Shown here: piece by piece, positions 50,074-61,784 of the stretch
Layout of the letters: the number at the start of each line of letters is the position of its first letter
How positions within the stretch are numbered: the stretch's first letter is position 1
Assembly (NCBI GenBank): GCA_029782145.1
Contig: JAKOVH010000013.1
Span: forward strand, 62,001 to 126,000
Origin: Actinomycetes bacterium
GTDB taxonomy: Bacteria; Actinomycetota; Acidimicrobiia; Acidimicrobiales; Acidimicrobilacustridaceae
Direction: 5' to 3'
Length of the DNA: 64,000 nt
Position numbers and translations under genes: made by a program
The notes under the pieces: generated by a model
What the model was told of the DNA's origin: nothing
The model's input: only the letters and a program-made list of their open reading frames with translations
Database searches by the model: none

Positions 50074-51789
50074 ATGCTGGTCGCCGCGAGCCCACAGCGC
50101 GCCGAGCCCACGAGCGCGCACCGAGCGAGGCGTCGCGGCCTGGCGCTCCACCTCTGCCTGCTCGCGGCCGTGCTCGTCGCCTTCGTCGCCCTCTCGCAGC
50201 CCGGGAACGGCTACTCGAGCGACGAAGGGGCGTCGATGGCCCAGGCCCGCCTGCTCGTCGAGCACGGTTCCTGGCACTACGAGTACCCGCTCTCCTGGCT
50301 CGACGACGCCCGGTCGGCGAGCCCCTTCGTGCGCGGCGACGCTGGCAGCAACGGCCTCGCTCCCTACGCCAAGCACCCCCTGTACCCGGTGCTGCTCTCG
50401 CTCGCCGGGGGAGGCACGTGGGGCGCCATGCTGCTCTCGGTCGCCGGGACGGTGCTCGCCGCGCTCACCGCCGCCCTGCTCGCTCGACGCTTCACCGACG
50501 ACCCCCTCGCTCCCGTCCTGGCGTTGTGGGCGACCGGCGTCGCCACACCGCTGCTGTTCGACTCCGCGCTGGCCCTGGCCCACTCGCTGGCGGCGGCTGC
50601 CGTCGGCGTGATGGTGCTCCTGGCCCTGCGGTCTCTGGCCAGCGGTTCCCGCCAATGGCCGGCCCTCCTCGGTGCTGCCGCCGCCGGGCTCGTCGCCTCG
50701 ATGCTGCGCACCGAGGCGGTCCTCGTGGTGGCCGTGGTGGCCGTCGTGGCCGTGCCGGTCCTGCGCACCCGATGGTCGGTCGTGGTCGCCGCGGCCCTCG
50801 GGGCGGCCGGGCTGGTGGCGGTGCTGGTCGATCGAGCGGCCGTGCGGGCCATCGTCGGGACGCCCTTGGTCACGCCGGCCAACACCGTGACCTCGGGCCT
50901 GCAGGGCCGATGGGACGGCTTCTACGTGACGTGGCTGTCCAGCTCCTACCAACCTCGCACGTCGGGAGGCACCGGCCTGTGGGTGGCGCTGGCCGTCGTG
51001 GCCGTGGGCGGTGTCCTCCTGCGCCGGGGGCGCATCGGCCAGGTCTCCTACGCGGCGGCGACGGTGCTGGCCACGGTGCTCTACCTCGGTCGGGTCCTCT
51101 CCGATGCACCGGGCGCGGTCCCGGGGCTGCTGCTCACCGTGCCGGTCCTGTGGGCCATGGCCTGGTTCGTGAGCCGGCGAGGCCGGAACAGGGAGTGGGT
51201 CGTTGCCGCGCTGGCCTGCGGTGGCGGGGCCCTGGCGGTCCTGCTCACGCAGTACTCCATCGGCGGTGGCGTCGAGTGGGGCGGGAGGTACTTCGCACTC
51301 CTCCTGCCGGTCGCCGTGCCCGTGGTGGTGGCGGGAGCTCTGCCTCGTCTGCGGGCCACCCTCACCGACCGGCGGTTGCGGCTGGTCGTCTGCTCGTCGG
51401 CCGTCGTCGTCACGGCGTTGGTGGGCACGCTCGCCCTGTCGACCCTGCGCCAGAGCCACGAGCGCACCGCCGACCTGGCCGCTCACATCGCCGCCGTGGC
51501 CACCGACCCCAGGGGAGGAGAGCCCGGATCCCGTCCGGTCGTGGTGACGTCGAACCGGCTCCTGCCCCAGATCCTGCACCCGGAGCTCGACCGATACCGA
51601 TGGGTCGCCGCCGACGAGGCTGACATCGCCGGGTACATGGCCCAGCTGGCCGATGCCGACGTGCCCCAGGTGGTGCTCGTCGCACCCGGGGCCGAGCCGA
51701 TGGGCGCGGCTCTCGACGGCTGGACCATCCGCTCCGTGGACCTCTCCAGCGCCTATGACATCGTCGTGCTCGATCGGAAGGCCAGCTGA
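50074..51789 (+). CDS. Large polytopic membrane protein, GT-C-like (first of a tandem pair)
   Basis: A 571-residue protein with about 12 membrane helices and a soluble C-terminal part of about 120 residues. The first loop begins NGYSSDEGASMAQARLLVEH, with an Asp-Glu pair where GT-C transferases have their acidic motif. Later blocks are MLRTEAVLVV and GGGVEWGGRYFALLLP. The same blocks (MRTEAA and PQWGGRYVL) occur in the next gene, so the two are paralogues. The substrate is unknown; a role in cell-envelope glycan assembly is inferred. Its stop and the next start share one base (TGATG). Confidence 0.65.
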   Translation: MLVAASPQRAEPTSAHRARRRGLALHLCLLAAVLVAFVALSQPGNGYSSDEGASMAQARLLVEHGSWHYEYPLSWLDDARSASPFVRGDAGSNGLAPYAKHPLYPVLLSLAGGGTWGAMLLSVAGTVLAALTAALLARRFTDDPLAPVLALWATGVATPLLFDSALALAHSLAAAAVGVMVLLALRSLASGSRQWPALLGAAAAGLVASMLRTEAVLVVAVVAVVAVPVLRTRWSVVVAAALGAAGLVAVLVDRAAVRAIVGTPLVTPANTVTSGLQGRWDGFYVTWLSSSYQPRTSGGTGLWVALAVVAVGGVLLRRGRIGQVSYAAATVLATVLYLGRVLSDAPGAVPGLLLTVPVLWAMAWFVSRRGRNREWVVAALACGGGALAVLLTQYSIGGGVEWGGRYFALLLPVAVPVVVAGALPRLRATLTDRRLRLVVCSSAVVVTALVGTLALSTLRQSHERTADLAAHIAAVATDPRGGEPGSRPVVVTSNRLLPQILHPELDRYRWVAADEADIAGYMAQLADADVPQVVLVAPGAEPMGAALDGWTIRSVDLSSAYDIVVLDRKAS

Positions 51790-53492
51790 TGCAGACGGCG
51801 GAGAGGCCCTCGGGCACCACGGGGGTCGCCGCCGGGCCGGGCCGCCGCGTGTGGCTCGTCGCCGCGGCCGGCCTCGCACTGTTCGCAGCGTACGTGGGCC
51901 TGTCGTTCCTCAACGACCCGGGCGGCACCCTGAGCACCGACGTGGGCGGCAAGGTCGCCACCCTCGAGGTGATGGGCCAGCACGGCACGACCACGCCCGA
52001 GGTGGGCTACTGGGCGGCCCAGTGGGACCCGACCGGCTCGATGCACGGCCTGTACTACACGTCGGTGGTCGACGGGAAGTACGTGAACGTCACCACCATC
52101 CCGGTGCTCGAGCTGGCCCGGCCGCTGTACGCGTGGGCTGGTTACCGCGCGGCGCTGGTGTGGTCGATGGTGGGCGCCGTGGCTGCCGCCTTCGCCGCCC
52201 GGGCGCTGGCCCGGCGCGCGGGCGCGGACGAGCGCCGGGCGTGGGCCGCCTTCTGGCTGACCGGGCTGGCTTCGCCGGTGCTGCTGTACGCCCTCGACCT
52301 GTGGGAGCACGCCCCCGGGCTGGGCTTGATGGCGTGGGGAGTGGTGGCGATGGTCGACGCCGCCCACCGGCGGGCCCGCTGGCTCCCGCTGGCCGCGGGC
52401 GTTGCCTTCGGGGCGGCGTTCTCCATGCGAACCGAAGCGGCCGCCTACGGCTTCGTGGTGGTGGCCGTGGGATGCCTGCTGGTCTGGCGTCGGCGGAGCC
52501 TCGTCGACGCGGTGCTCTCCGGAGCGCTCGCGGGGGCGGGCTTCGTCGCCCTGGTCGCCGCCAACTACGCCCTGGAGGTCGCCCTGGTCGGCGCCTCGCT
52601 GCGCACCGGCCGGGCGTCGGGCACCGCGGCGGTGGGGGGCTCCGACCTGGCCGTGCGCCTGCGTGAAGCGGCCACCACGACGGTCGGGCTCTTCCCCGAC
52701 ACCGCCACCGGTCCGTTGTTGCTGGGCGGGTTCGCCGTGGCCCTGCTGGCCTGGGCGGTGTGGCGAGGATCGCGGCGCGGCGACCGGTCGGTGGTGCGAA
52801 TCGCCGTCGTCGGTGTCGTGGCGCTGTTCCTCCTCCGAGCCGTCGACGGTCTGGGCTTCGTGCCCGGCCTGGCCGTCACCGCCCCGTTCTCCGTCGCCGG
52901 GGTGGTGCTGGCATGGGACCGCCGGGTCGCCCGAGCCGGCCGAGACGCGGTCACCATGGTCCTCGCCGCCCTGCCGGTGGTCTGGCTCTTCCAGTTCAGC
53001 GGGGGAGCGGTCCCCCAGTGGGGCGGGCGCTACGTGCTGACGTCGGGTCTCGTGCTCGCCGCGGTCGGGATCGGGGCGTCGGGCCTGCTCGACCGCTGGC
53101 TGCAGTACGCCCTCGCCGGTCTGAGCATCGGCGTGGCCGTGTTCGGCCTGTCGTGGATGTCCTACCGAACCCACGAGATCGCCCGGGCCGCCGACACCGT
53201 CGGCGCCATCGACGTGCCGGTCGTCTCCGCCCAGGACTTCTGGCTGCGCGAGCTGGGCGCCGCCTACCGCAGCGACACGCGGTGGCTGAGCGTGAGCGGC
53301 GTGAAGGAGGTGCCGAAGGCCACGGCGGTGCTCGAGCAGGCCGAGGTGTCGTCGTTCGATCTGCTCTGGTTGCCGACCACCGCCGACCAGGCGCCGCCCG
53401 ACATCCCGGGCTGGTGGGCTGGGGGCGCTGACCGCACCGAGGACTGGCTCGGCGTCGACTTCCGCCTCACCCGCTACCGGCAGCAGAAGTGA
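51789..53492 (+). CDS. Large polytopic membrane protein, GT-C-like (second of a tandem pair)
   Basis: A 567-residue protein with about 11-12 membrane helices and a C-terminal soluble part. It shares with the preceding protein the N-terminal loop layout (here GGTLSTDVGGKVATLEVMGQ, where an Asp stands at the acidic position), the GAAFSMRTEAAAYGF block and VPQWGGRYVLTSGLV. The acidic pair of the first loop is not conserved, so catalytic roles may differ between the two. The ATG overlaps the previous stop by one base. The LexA-box-like site of uvrA begins 12 bases after its stop. Confidence 0.65.
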   Translation: MQTAERPSGTTGVAAGPGRRVWLVAAAGLALFAAYVGLSFLNDPGGTLSTDVGGKVATLEVMGQHGTTTPEVGYWAAQWDPTGSMHGLYYTSVVDGKYVNVTTIPVLELARPLYAWAGYRAALVWSMVGAVAAAFAARALARRAGADERRAWAAFWLTGLASPVLLYALDLWEHAPGLGLMAWGVVAMVDAAHRRARWLPLAAGVAFGAAFSMRTEAAAYGFVVVAVGCLLVWRRRSLVDAVLSGALAGAGFVALVAANYALEVALVGASLRTGRASGTAAVGGSDLAVRLREAATTTVGLFPDTATGPLLLGGFAVALLAWAVWRGSRRGDRSVVRIAVVGVVALFLLRAVDGLGFVPGLAVTAPFSVAGVVLAWDRRVARAGRDAVTMVLAALPVVWLFQFSGGAVPQWGGRYVLTSGLVLAAVGIGASGLLDRWLQYALAGLSIGVAVFGLSWMSYRTHEIARAADTVGAIDVPVVSAQDFWLRELGAAYRSDTRWLSVSGVKEVPKATAVLEQAEVSSFDLLWLPTTADQAPPDIPGWWAGGADRTEDWLGVDFRLTRYRQQK

Positions 53493-53504
53493 AGCGGGCT
53501 GCTT

Positions 53505-53518
53505 CGAACGTCCGTTCG
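53505..53518. promoter_or_regulatory. LexA-box-like operator of uvrA
   Basis: CGAACGTCCGTTCG has the actinobacterial SOS-box form CGAAC-N4-GTTCG with perfect arms. Its right half overlaps the position expected for the -35 element of the uvrA promoter (-10 at 53537-53542), so LexA bound here would block RNA polymerase. Confidence 0.7.
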
Positions 53519-53536
53519 TGAGGTTGGTGGCGCCGG

Positions 53537-53542
53537 TATGCT
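53537..53542 (+). promoter_or_regulatory. -10 element of uvrA (leaderless)
   Basis: TATGCT, six bases before the uvrA GTG. Confidence 0.55.
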
Positions 53543-53548
53543 GTCCGG

Positions 53549-56395
<2,847 letters not shown>

Positions 56396-56422
56396 TCCGC
56401 TCCGGCGTGGGGTGCGGCGCCC

Positions 56423-57760
56423 ATGAGGCGCGGCGCCCGGCTCGCCCTGTACGGCGGCATCGTGGCCGTCGTGGTCGGCCTCGGCCTCTACCACGCGCGC
56501 GTCATCGCCGACCCGGCGTACTCCTACACCGGCACGTTCCGGTTCGGTTGGTCGGTCCTCTACGTCGGCGTGCTGGTGGTCACGGCCTACGGGCTCGGGT
56601 TGCCTGAGCTGCCTCGCACCGCCGGCCGGGCGCTGCTCACCAGCATCGTCGCCGCCATCAGCGGCGCGGTCGTCATCTCCATCCTCCAGCTCGTCACCGG
56701 TGACGCCCTCCTGCCCCGCTTCGTGGTGTTCGGGTCGGCCCTCCTGCTCGTGCCCTGGTACCTGCTGTGCGCCGGGCTGGCGGTCGGCGGCCGGCAGAAG
56801 GAGACCGAGCGCGACCGCGTGCTCGTGGTGGGCTCGGTGGACGAGGTGGCACCGCTCCGCGTCGACCTGCGGCGGGCCCCGGAGCGCTCGGCCGCCGTCG
56901 CCGGCGTCATCCTGCCGGACGATGCCGGCCAGCCCGACGGCAAGCCGCCGTCGGACGGACCGCTCGTCCGCAGGGCCGGCGAGCTCAACGCCACCGTGCT
57001 GGTGCTCGACCAGCTGGCCGAGGCCGACGGCTCCATCGTCGACCAGGCCGCCGAGCTGCACAGCCGAGGTCTGCGGGTGCGCAGCTACGCGCAGTTCACC
57101 GACGAGTGGCTGGGCAAGGTGCCGTTGGCCGACCTCGAGCGGGCGTCGCTGCTGTTCGACGTCGGCGAGGTGCACCGGGCCCGCTACGGACGGGTGAAGC
57201 GGTTGATGGACGTGGCCATCGGTCTGGCCGGGGTGGCCGTGTTCGGCCTGTTCATTCCCCTCGTCGCCCTCGGAAACCTGCTCGGCAACCGGGGGCCGCT
57301 GTTCTTCGGCCAGGAGCGGGTCGGCAAGGGCGGCAGCACCTTCCGCATCCTCAAGTTCCGCACCATGGCGCCCCAGCCGTCGACGGTGGGCGAGCACACC
57401 GTGGTCGGCGACTCACGAGTGACGCCGTTCGGCGGCTTCCTGCGCAAGAGCCACCTCGACGAGCTGCCGCAGGCGTGGAACGTGCTGAAGGGCGACCTTT
57501 CCATCGTGGGCCCGCGGCCCGAGCAGCCGCACTACGTCGAGCAGTACGCCGCCGCTTTGCCCTTCTACGAGCTGCGCCACCTGGTGCGGCCAGGGATCAC
57601 CGGCTGGGCCCAGGTGAAGTACCACTATGGGACCGGTGAGGAAGACGCCCGCGAGAAGTTGCAGTACGAGTTCTGGTACCTGCGCCACCAGGGCCTGGCG
57701 CTGGACCTCCGCATCGTCGGCCGCACGATCAGGAGCGTCGTGAGGAGCGAAGGGAGATGA
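56423..57760 (+). CDS. Polyprenyl-phosphate sugar-1-phosphate transferase (priming enzyme)
   Basis: A 445-residue WbaP/CpsE-type protein that starts a surface polysaccharide by moving a sugar-1-phosphate to a polyprenyl phosphate. Four N-terminal membrane helices (to about residue 125) precede a CoA-binding-like Rossmann domain (RDRVLVVGSVDEVAPL, about 135-245). The C-terminal transferase domain has the reentrant helix RLMDVAIGLAGVAVFGLFIP, then FGQERVGKGGSTFRILKFRT, RKSHLDELPQAWNVLKGDLS and IVGPRPE. Its 3' end faces the minus-strand polysaccharide genes with seven bases between the stops. Confidence 0.92.
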   Translation: MRRGARLALYGGIVAVVVGLGLYHARVIADPAYSYTGTFRFGWSVLYVGVLVVTAYGLGLPELPRTAGRALLTSIVAAISGAVVISILQLVTGDALLPRFVVFGSALLLVPWYLLCAGLAVGGRQKETERDRVLVVGSVDEVAPLRVDLRRAPERSAAVAGVILPDDAGQPDGKPPSDGPLVRRAGELNATVLVLDQLAEADGSIVDQAAELHSRGLRVRSYAQFTDEWLGKVPLADLERASLLFDVGEVHRARYGRVKRLMDVAIGLAGVAVFGLFIPLVALGNLLGNRGPLFFGQERVGKGGSTFRILKFRTMAPQPSTVGEHTVVGDSRVTPFGGFLRKSHLDELPQAWNVLKGDLSIVGPRPEQPHYVEQYAAALPFYELRHLVRPGITGWAQVKYHYGTGEEDAREKLQYEFWYLRHQGLALDLRIVGRTIRSVVRSEGR

Positions 57761-57767
57761 CCGCCCC

Positions 57768-58703
57768 TTAGGTGGTCTCCCTGTGGGCGATCGCGACCAG
57801 TTCCTCGCCGGCCCAGGCGTTCCGACGCAATGTGCGCGCCACCCGGGCCTGCCAACGTTCGCCGGCTGCGTACGACCTCAGCTTCTCTGCGCCCGCTGAT
57901 GCTCCTCGAGGGTCGATCGCCGCACGAGCAACGGCGTTGGCGCCTCGTGGAGAAGTCCGGACGCGGTCGATGACCAGGCCACCTTCCTCGAGAACCCGGC
58001 GGAGCCCCGCGGGGCTGAAGACTTGGAGGTGGCGCGGCGGCTCGAGGCCACGCCATGCGCTCCCGAACCGCTGCCTGCTGATGCTGTCAGCGTTGGGTGT
58101 CATGACGGCCAGCCTGCCGCCAGGATGCAACTGGGAGACGACCTCTCTCAGCGTTTCAAGGGGGGCCGGCAGGTGTTCGATCACGTGGCTCATGACCACC
58201 GCGTCGAAGGGACCACTGCCCGCCGCCGCCTCAAGTCCGCCCACCCGAGCGTCCTCCACACCGGCTGCGGCCGCCTGTCTGACCGAGGCCGGGTCGACAT
58301 CGAGCGCCAGCACTGTCCAGCCGGCATCCTGGAGTGCGAGGGAGGTCCGTCCGTCGCCACACCCGAAGTCGAGCACCCGGCCTGCGGGAAGGTCACCGAC
58401 ATAGCCGAGTCGCGCTCTGCTGAAGTCGGCGTGCCATGGCAGCAATGGAAGGAGTCGCTTGCCGGCGCGGCCACCGGGTGCGTGGTCACCATCACCATGC
58501 GTGTAGTAGTCGTGGTAGGCCTCATGAAGGACATCGTCGCGGGGCCGCGGGTCCAGCCACAGCGAACGGCAGCCCGTGCAGCGCCTGTACGACCACCGGC
58601 CTGGCACGCCGAACACCTGGTCGGTCGTCCCGGGGTGGACGATCGGGCCATCGGCCCCGCAGACCGGGCAGTGCTCGACGCACACTGTGGGAAGCGCCGT
58701 CAC
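57768..58703 (-). CDS. SAM methyltransferase with N-terminal zinc-ribbon-like motif
   Basis: A 311-residue class I methyltransferase. The N-terminus has EHCPVCGADG and RRCTGCRSLWLDPRP, two CxxC pairs that suggest a small zinc ribbon. Motif I is GRVLDFGCGDGRTSLALQDA, followed by VLALDVDPASV and the motif MSHVIEHLPAPLETLREV. Such proteins are common in polysaccharide and natural-product loci and often methylate sugars. The GTG overlaps the flippase stop by four bases. It is the last gene of the minus-strand polysaccharide run. Confidence 0.85.
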   Translation of the reverse strand: MTALPTVCVEHCPVCGADGPIVHPGTTDQVFGVPGRWSYRRCTGCRSLWLDPRPRDDVLHEAYHDYYTHGDGDHAPGGRAGKRLLPLLPWHADFSRARLGYVGDLPAGRVLDFGCGDGRTSLALQDAGWTVLALDVDPASVRQAAAAGVEDARVGGLEAAAGSGPFDAVVMSHVIEHLPAPLETLREVVSQLHPGGRLAVMTPNADSISRQRFGSAWRGLEPPRHLQVFSPAGLRRVLEEGGLVIDRVRTSPRGANAVARAAIDPRGASAGAEKLRSYAAGERWQARVARTLRRNAWAGEELVAIAHRETT

Positions 58704-59890
58704 GACGCTTCCTGGAGTCGCCGGGTCGCAGTGACGTAGAAGGCAGCGACCAGCGCCTGCGACATCAAGGTCACCGAGGCAGCGCCCACTAGTCCGTACC
58801 GTGGGATGATCAGCAGGTCCAGGCCGATGCTCACGATGGCGATGCCGACCGCGTACACGGCGAGGTGTCGCTCGTCGCCCGCCGCGAAGTACAGCGGCTG
58901 CAGGCCGATGGTCGCTGCGGGCAGTGCTGTCGCGAGGAGCAGCAGGACCAGGGGACCTCGTCCGGGCAGGTAGGCATCCCCGAAGACCAGCGGCACCAGT
59001 ACCCACGCGAGTGGTATCGAGGCGACGACCCCGGCTCCGCACCATCTGCCCACGCCCAGCGCTCGCCGCCGGAGTGCAGAGAAGCTCGCTCCATTCGTGA
59101 CCGCGCGTGACAAGCCCGGCACGAGGCTGGTGACCACGAGACCGATGATGGTCACGGCAGCGTTAGGGAATCGGTAGACCGCCGCGTAGATGCCAGCATC
59201 GCTCGCAGAGAGCAGGAGTGAGATGAGGATCACGTCAGCCGACGCATAGACCTGGTCGGCGACGATGAGCACGAGGAACCACGGATCTGCCGCGGATCGG
59301 CTCACCGAGCCCTCGCCGTCCTGAGAAGGCAGGCGGTTCAGGCACACGGAGGTGGCGGCCGCAGCGGCGTAGGCCAGGCCGATCGCCAAGGACGCAGTCG
59401 CCACTGAGGTCGCAAGGACAGCGCCGAGCGCCACGAGAGCTCCCTGCAGCGCGGGCGGCAGACCGGACCGCACTGCGCGCTCGCGACCGAGCGCCAACCA
59501 ATCCCGGGAGACGCCCCGCCCACCGATGGTCAGCGCCAATGGCACCACAGCGGCGTTCCCCGAGGCGGCAGCACCGAGGCAGAAGGCCGCGACCAACGCG
59601 AGGGAGACGCGGGTGCGTCGTCGAACCAGGGCGCGCACGTCACCTATCGAACGCCCTGCAGCCACGTCTCGGGCGCCCTTGAGTGACGCGCCCCAGTCGG
59701 CGACCAATCCCCCGTAGCGGCACACGAGGAACGCGACGGACACGATGCCGAAGTCCTCCGTTCCCAAGCGTCGGGCGAGCAGAACGAAGCCGAGGAACTC
59801 CAGAGCCTGACCCGCGGCCCGGAGGGCGACGAGTGGGGCGGTGACCCTCGTCAGGGTTCGTCGTCCGACTGCGGTGGTACCGGACGTCAC
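58700..59890 (-). CDS. Polysaccharide flippase (MVF/MATE-like, Wzx type)
   Basis: A 396-residue protein with about 10-12 hydrophobic helices. The N-terminal block ALEFLGFVLLARRLGTEDFG is typical of Wzx/PST exporters, as is the later ADQVYASADVILISLLLSAS. It probably moves a polyprenyl-linked oligosaccharide across the membrane. The GTG start overlaps the stop of the glycosyltransferase gene (GTGA). Third codon positions are less strictly G or C than in the core genes of the window, as for its neighbours in this block. Confidence 0.85.
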   Translation of the reverse strand: MTSGTTAVGRRTLTRVTAPLVALRAAGQALEFLGFVLLARRLGTEDFGIVSVAFLVCRYGGLVADWGASLKGARDVAAGRSIGDVRALVRRRTRVSLALVAAFCLGAAASGNAAVVPLALTIGGRGVSRDWLALGRERAVRSGLPPALQGALVALGAVLATSVATASLAIGLAYAAAAATSVCLNRLPSQDGEGSVSRSAADPWFLVLIVADQVYASADVILISLLLSASDAGIYAAVYRFPNAAVTIIGLVVTSLVPGLSRAVTNGASFSALRRRALGVGRWCGAGVVASIPLAWVLVPLVFGDAYLPGRGPLVLLLLATALPAATIGLQPLYFAAGDERHLAVYAVGIAIVSIGLDLLIIPRYGLVGAASVTLMSQALVAAFYVTATRRLQEAS

Positions 59891-60951
59891 GACAGCACCT
59901 CTTGGACCCAATCCGCCCACGGTCGAGGTGTCAACATCGAACAGGCCGCCTGCCGGGCCCCGGCAGCGAGTTCGCGTCGTCGGTCGTCGTTCGTGAGCAA
60001 CGCCTGAGTGGCCTCGCTGAACGACCTTCCCTCGTCCGCGACCTCGCATGGGAAGCCCTCCGGGAGGCCGGACGCCGCTTCGGAGGAGAGGATCTGCGGC
60101 ACGCCGGCGGCCGCTGCTTCGATCACCTTGTTCTGGATGCCCGCTGCGTGAGCGAGCGGTGCGACGGCTACGCGCCCGCGACGAGCCACGGCGAACGGTT
60201 CGTCATAGCCGTCTTCGAGCGTGGCACCCATCGCAGCGGTTGCCGCTCGCACGCGCGGGGCAGGCGAACGCCCGGCGACCAGCAGCGTCGTGCCCGGACG
60301 CCGACGCTGGAGCTCTGGCCACCACTCGGCCAGCCGCTCGACGGCTGCGATGTTCGGGGGGTAGGCCAGGTTCCCGAAGAAGACGAGGTCATGATCCGGC
60401 ACGACCGGTTGTTCGGGAGGCATCGCGACGACGTTCGGCACCCATAGCGCGCCGAGCGCTTCGGCGTCGGCACGGCCAGCGGCCGTCGTCACGATGCCGG
60501 ACCGGCGATGGCGCTCGGCGCGTTCCATGGCCGCACCGAGCGTCCGGTAAGCCACCGCTCCCCGCCGGCTGTCGCTCAGTGCCGCCCGGTCCCTGTAGTT
60601 CACACTGAGCCGATCGACGAGATCTAGGATGGCAACGCCTGCAGGCTCTCCGAGCGCTGGGTGGAACGCGCGCAGCGTGACGAAGACGGTCAGCGCCGGC
60701 CGGACGGCCGACAGCCGGGTTCGAGCGGCCCGCATCGACCACGACATGGTCTCGACCGCCGCCTCGCCGCGGATGACGGCGAGCGGAGACGGCGGTCGGG
60801 TCAGCGAGGCGGGGCACTCCCGTCGGAGCCGAACGACGTGCGGCTCGAGCCCTGCGGTCGTGAGGATGTCCTGCCAGGACTCCACGCGGCGGACCTCGCC
60901 CATCCCGCGCGCACGCCCCAGCGTCACGATGGCGGCCGTGGCTGAGGTCAT
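59887..60951 (-). CDS. Glycosyltransferase, GT4-like (GT-B fold)
   Basis: A 354-residue protein of the GT-B fold. The C-terminal half has the donor-site pattern FFGNLAYPPNIAAVERLAEW, LLVAGRSPAPRVRAA, RVAVAPLAHAAGIQNKVIEA and AAAGVPQILSS, which matches GT1/GT4-type transferases seen in exopolysaccharide loci. The sugar donor and acceptor are unknown. The ATG overlaps the stop of the GT2 gene (ATGA). No signal or membrane segment is seen, so it acts at the cytosolic face. Confidence 0.85.
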   Translation of the reverse strand: MTSATAAIVTLGRARGMGEVRRVESWQDILTTAGLEPHVVRLRRECPASLTRPPSPLAVIRGEAAVETMSWSMRAARTRLSAVRPALTVFVTLRAFHPALGEPAGVAILDLVDRLSVNYRDRAALSDSRRGAVAYRTLGAAMERAERHRRSGIVTTAAGRADAEALGALWVPNVVAMPPEQPVVPDHDLVFFGNLAYPPNIAAVERLAEWWPELQRRRPGTTLLVAGRSPAPRVRAATAAMGATLEDGYDEPFAVARRGRVAVAPLAHAAGIQNKVIEAAAAGVPQILSSEAASGLPEGFPCEVADEGRSFSEATQALLTNDDRRRELAAGARQAACSMLTPRPWADWVQEVLS

Positions 60952-61784
60952 GCCCAACGTTGGCGCGTCTGGAGCAGCCGGGTGGTGATGCTCCACGCTG
61001 CGCCGGGTTGCCTGGAGCTGTACCGGACGGCAGAGGCGAGGCGGTGGCGCTCCACCTCGTCGCCCGGCGTCGCCGAGCCGCCCACGGCATGCTTGGCCGG
61101 CGCACCGTCCAGCAGCACCAGTTCCATGTCCGGGTACCGGTCCGCCAGGCGGCGGCAGAGGTCGACGTCTTCGAAGTACAGGAAGTACGAGTCGTCGAAG
61201 CCGCCGACCTGGCGAAGGCGTGCGGTATCGAGGGACAACACCGCCCCGGAGCTCCACCGCTGGGAGAGCGGCCACCGGCCGGACCGCAGCGACAGACTCG
61301 CGTCGTTCGTGCGGGCGTACCGCCCGGCCATCAGGCTTGCCCACTTCCGTAGCTGCGAGCCGCGCCGCAGCACCCGGCCGACTCGATAGCCGCTGAGCAG
61401 GTGGCCGAACGGCGTGGGGTACACGTTCACGACCGAGGTGGGCGTGCCGTCAGGGTCGTCGAGGCCGAGCGTCCGCAGCTCGCCTGGCGATCCCTGTGCC
61501 AGGGCCTGCCAATGGCTCGGTGCCAACTCGGCGTCCGGGTTCACGATGACGACTCGTTTCGTGGTGACCTCGGCCAGCGCCAGATTGACGCCTGCCCCGA
61601 ACCCGACGTTGCGCGGAGGCACCAGGTGGATGACGCCGGACCTGTCGACAGAGCTACGCGGGAGGGTGTCATCGTTGTGGACGAGGATCACCGGCAGGTC
61701 GGCGGGCAAACTGGACAGGTCGAGACACGCGGTCCGGTACAGCACGTAGACCGCCGTCGCCTCCGCTGTTGTCGTGTCGCTCAC
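60948..61784 (-). CDS. Glycosyltransferase family 2
   Basis: A 278-residue GT-A transferase similar to rhamnosyltransferases. NVGFGAGVNLALAEVTT and VVIVNPDAELAPSHW (with the donor-binding aspartate) are followed by SSGAVLSLDTARLRQVGGFD and the ED motif FLYFEDVDLCRRLADRYPD. These are the hallmarks of the WbbL-like GT2 group. The GTG start overlaps the stop of the oxygenase gene (GTGA). The linked sugar is not predictable. Confidence 0.9.
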   Translation of the reverse strand: MSDTTTAEATAVYVLYRTACLDLSSLPADLPVILVHNDDTLPRSSVDRSGVIHLVPPRNVGFGAGVNLALAEVTTKRVVIVNPDAELAPSHWQALAQGSPGELRTLGLDDPDGTPTSVVNVYPTPFGHLLSGYRVGRVLRRGSQLRKWASLMAGRYARTNDASLSLRSGRWPLSQRWSSGAVLSLDTARLRQVGGFDDSYFLYFEDVDLCRRLADRYPDMELVLLDGAPAKHAVGGSATPGDEVERHRLASAVRYSSRQPGAAWSITTRLLQTRQRWA

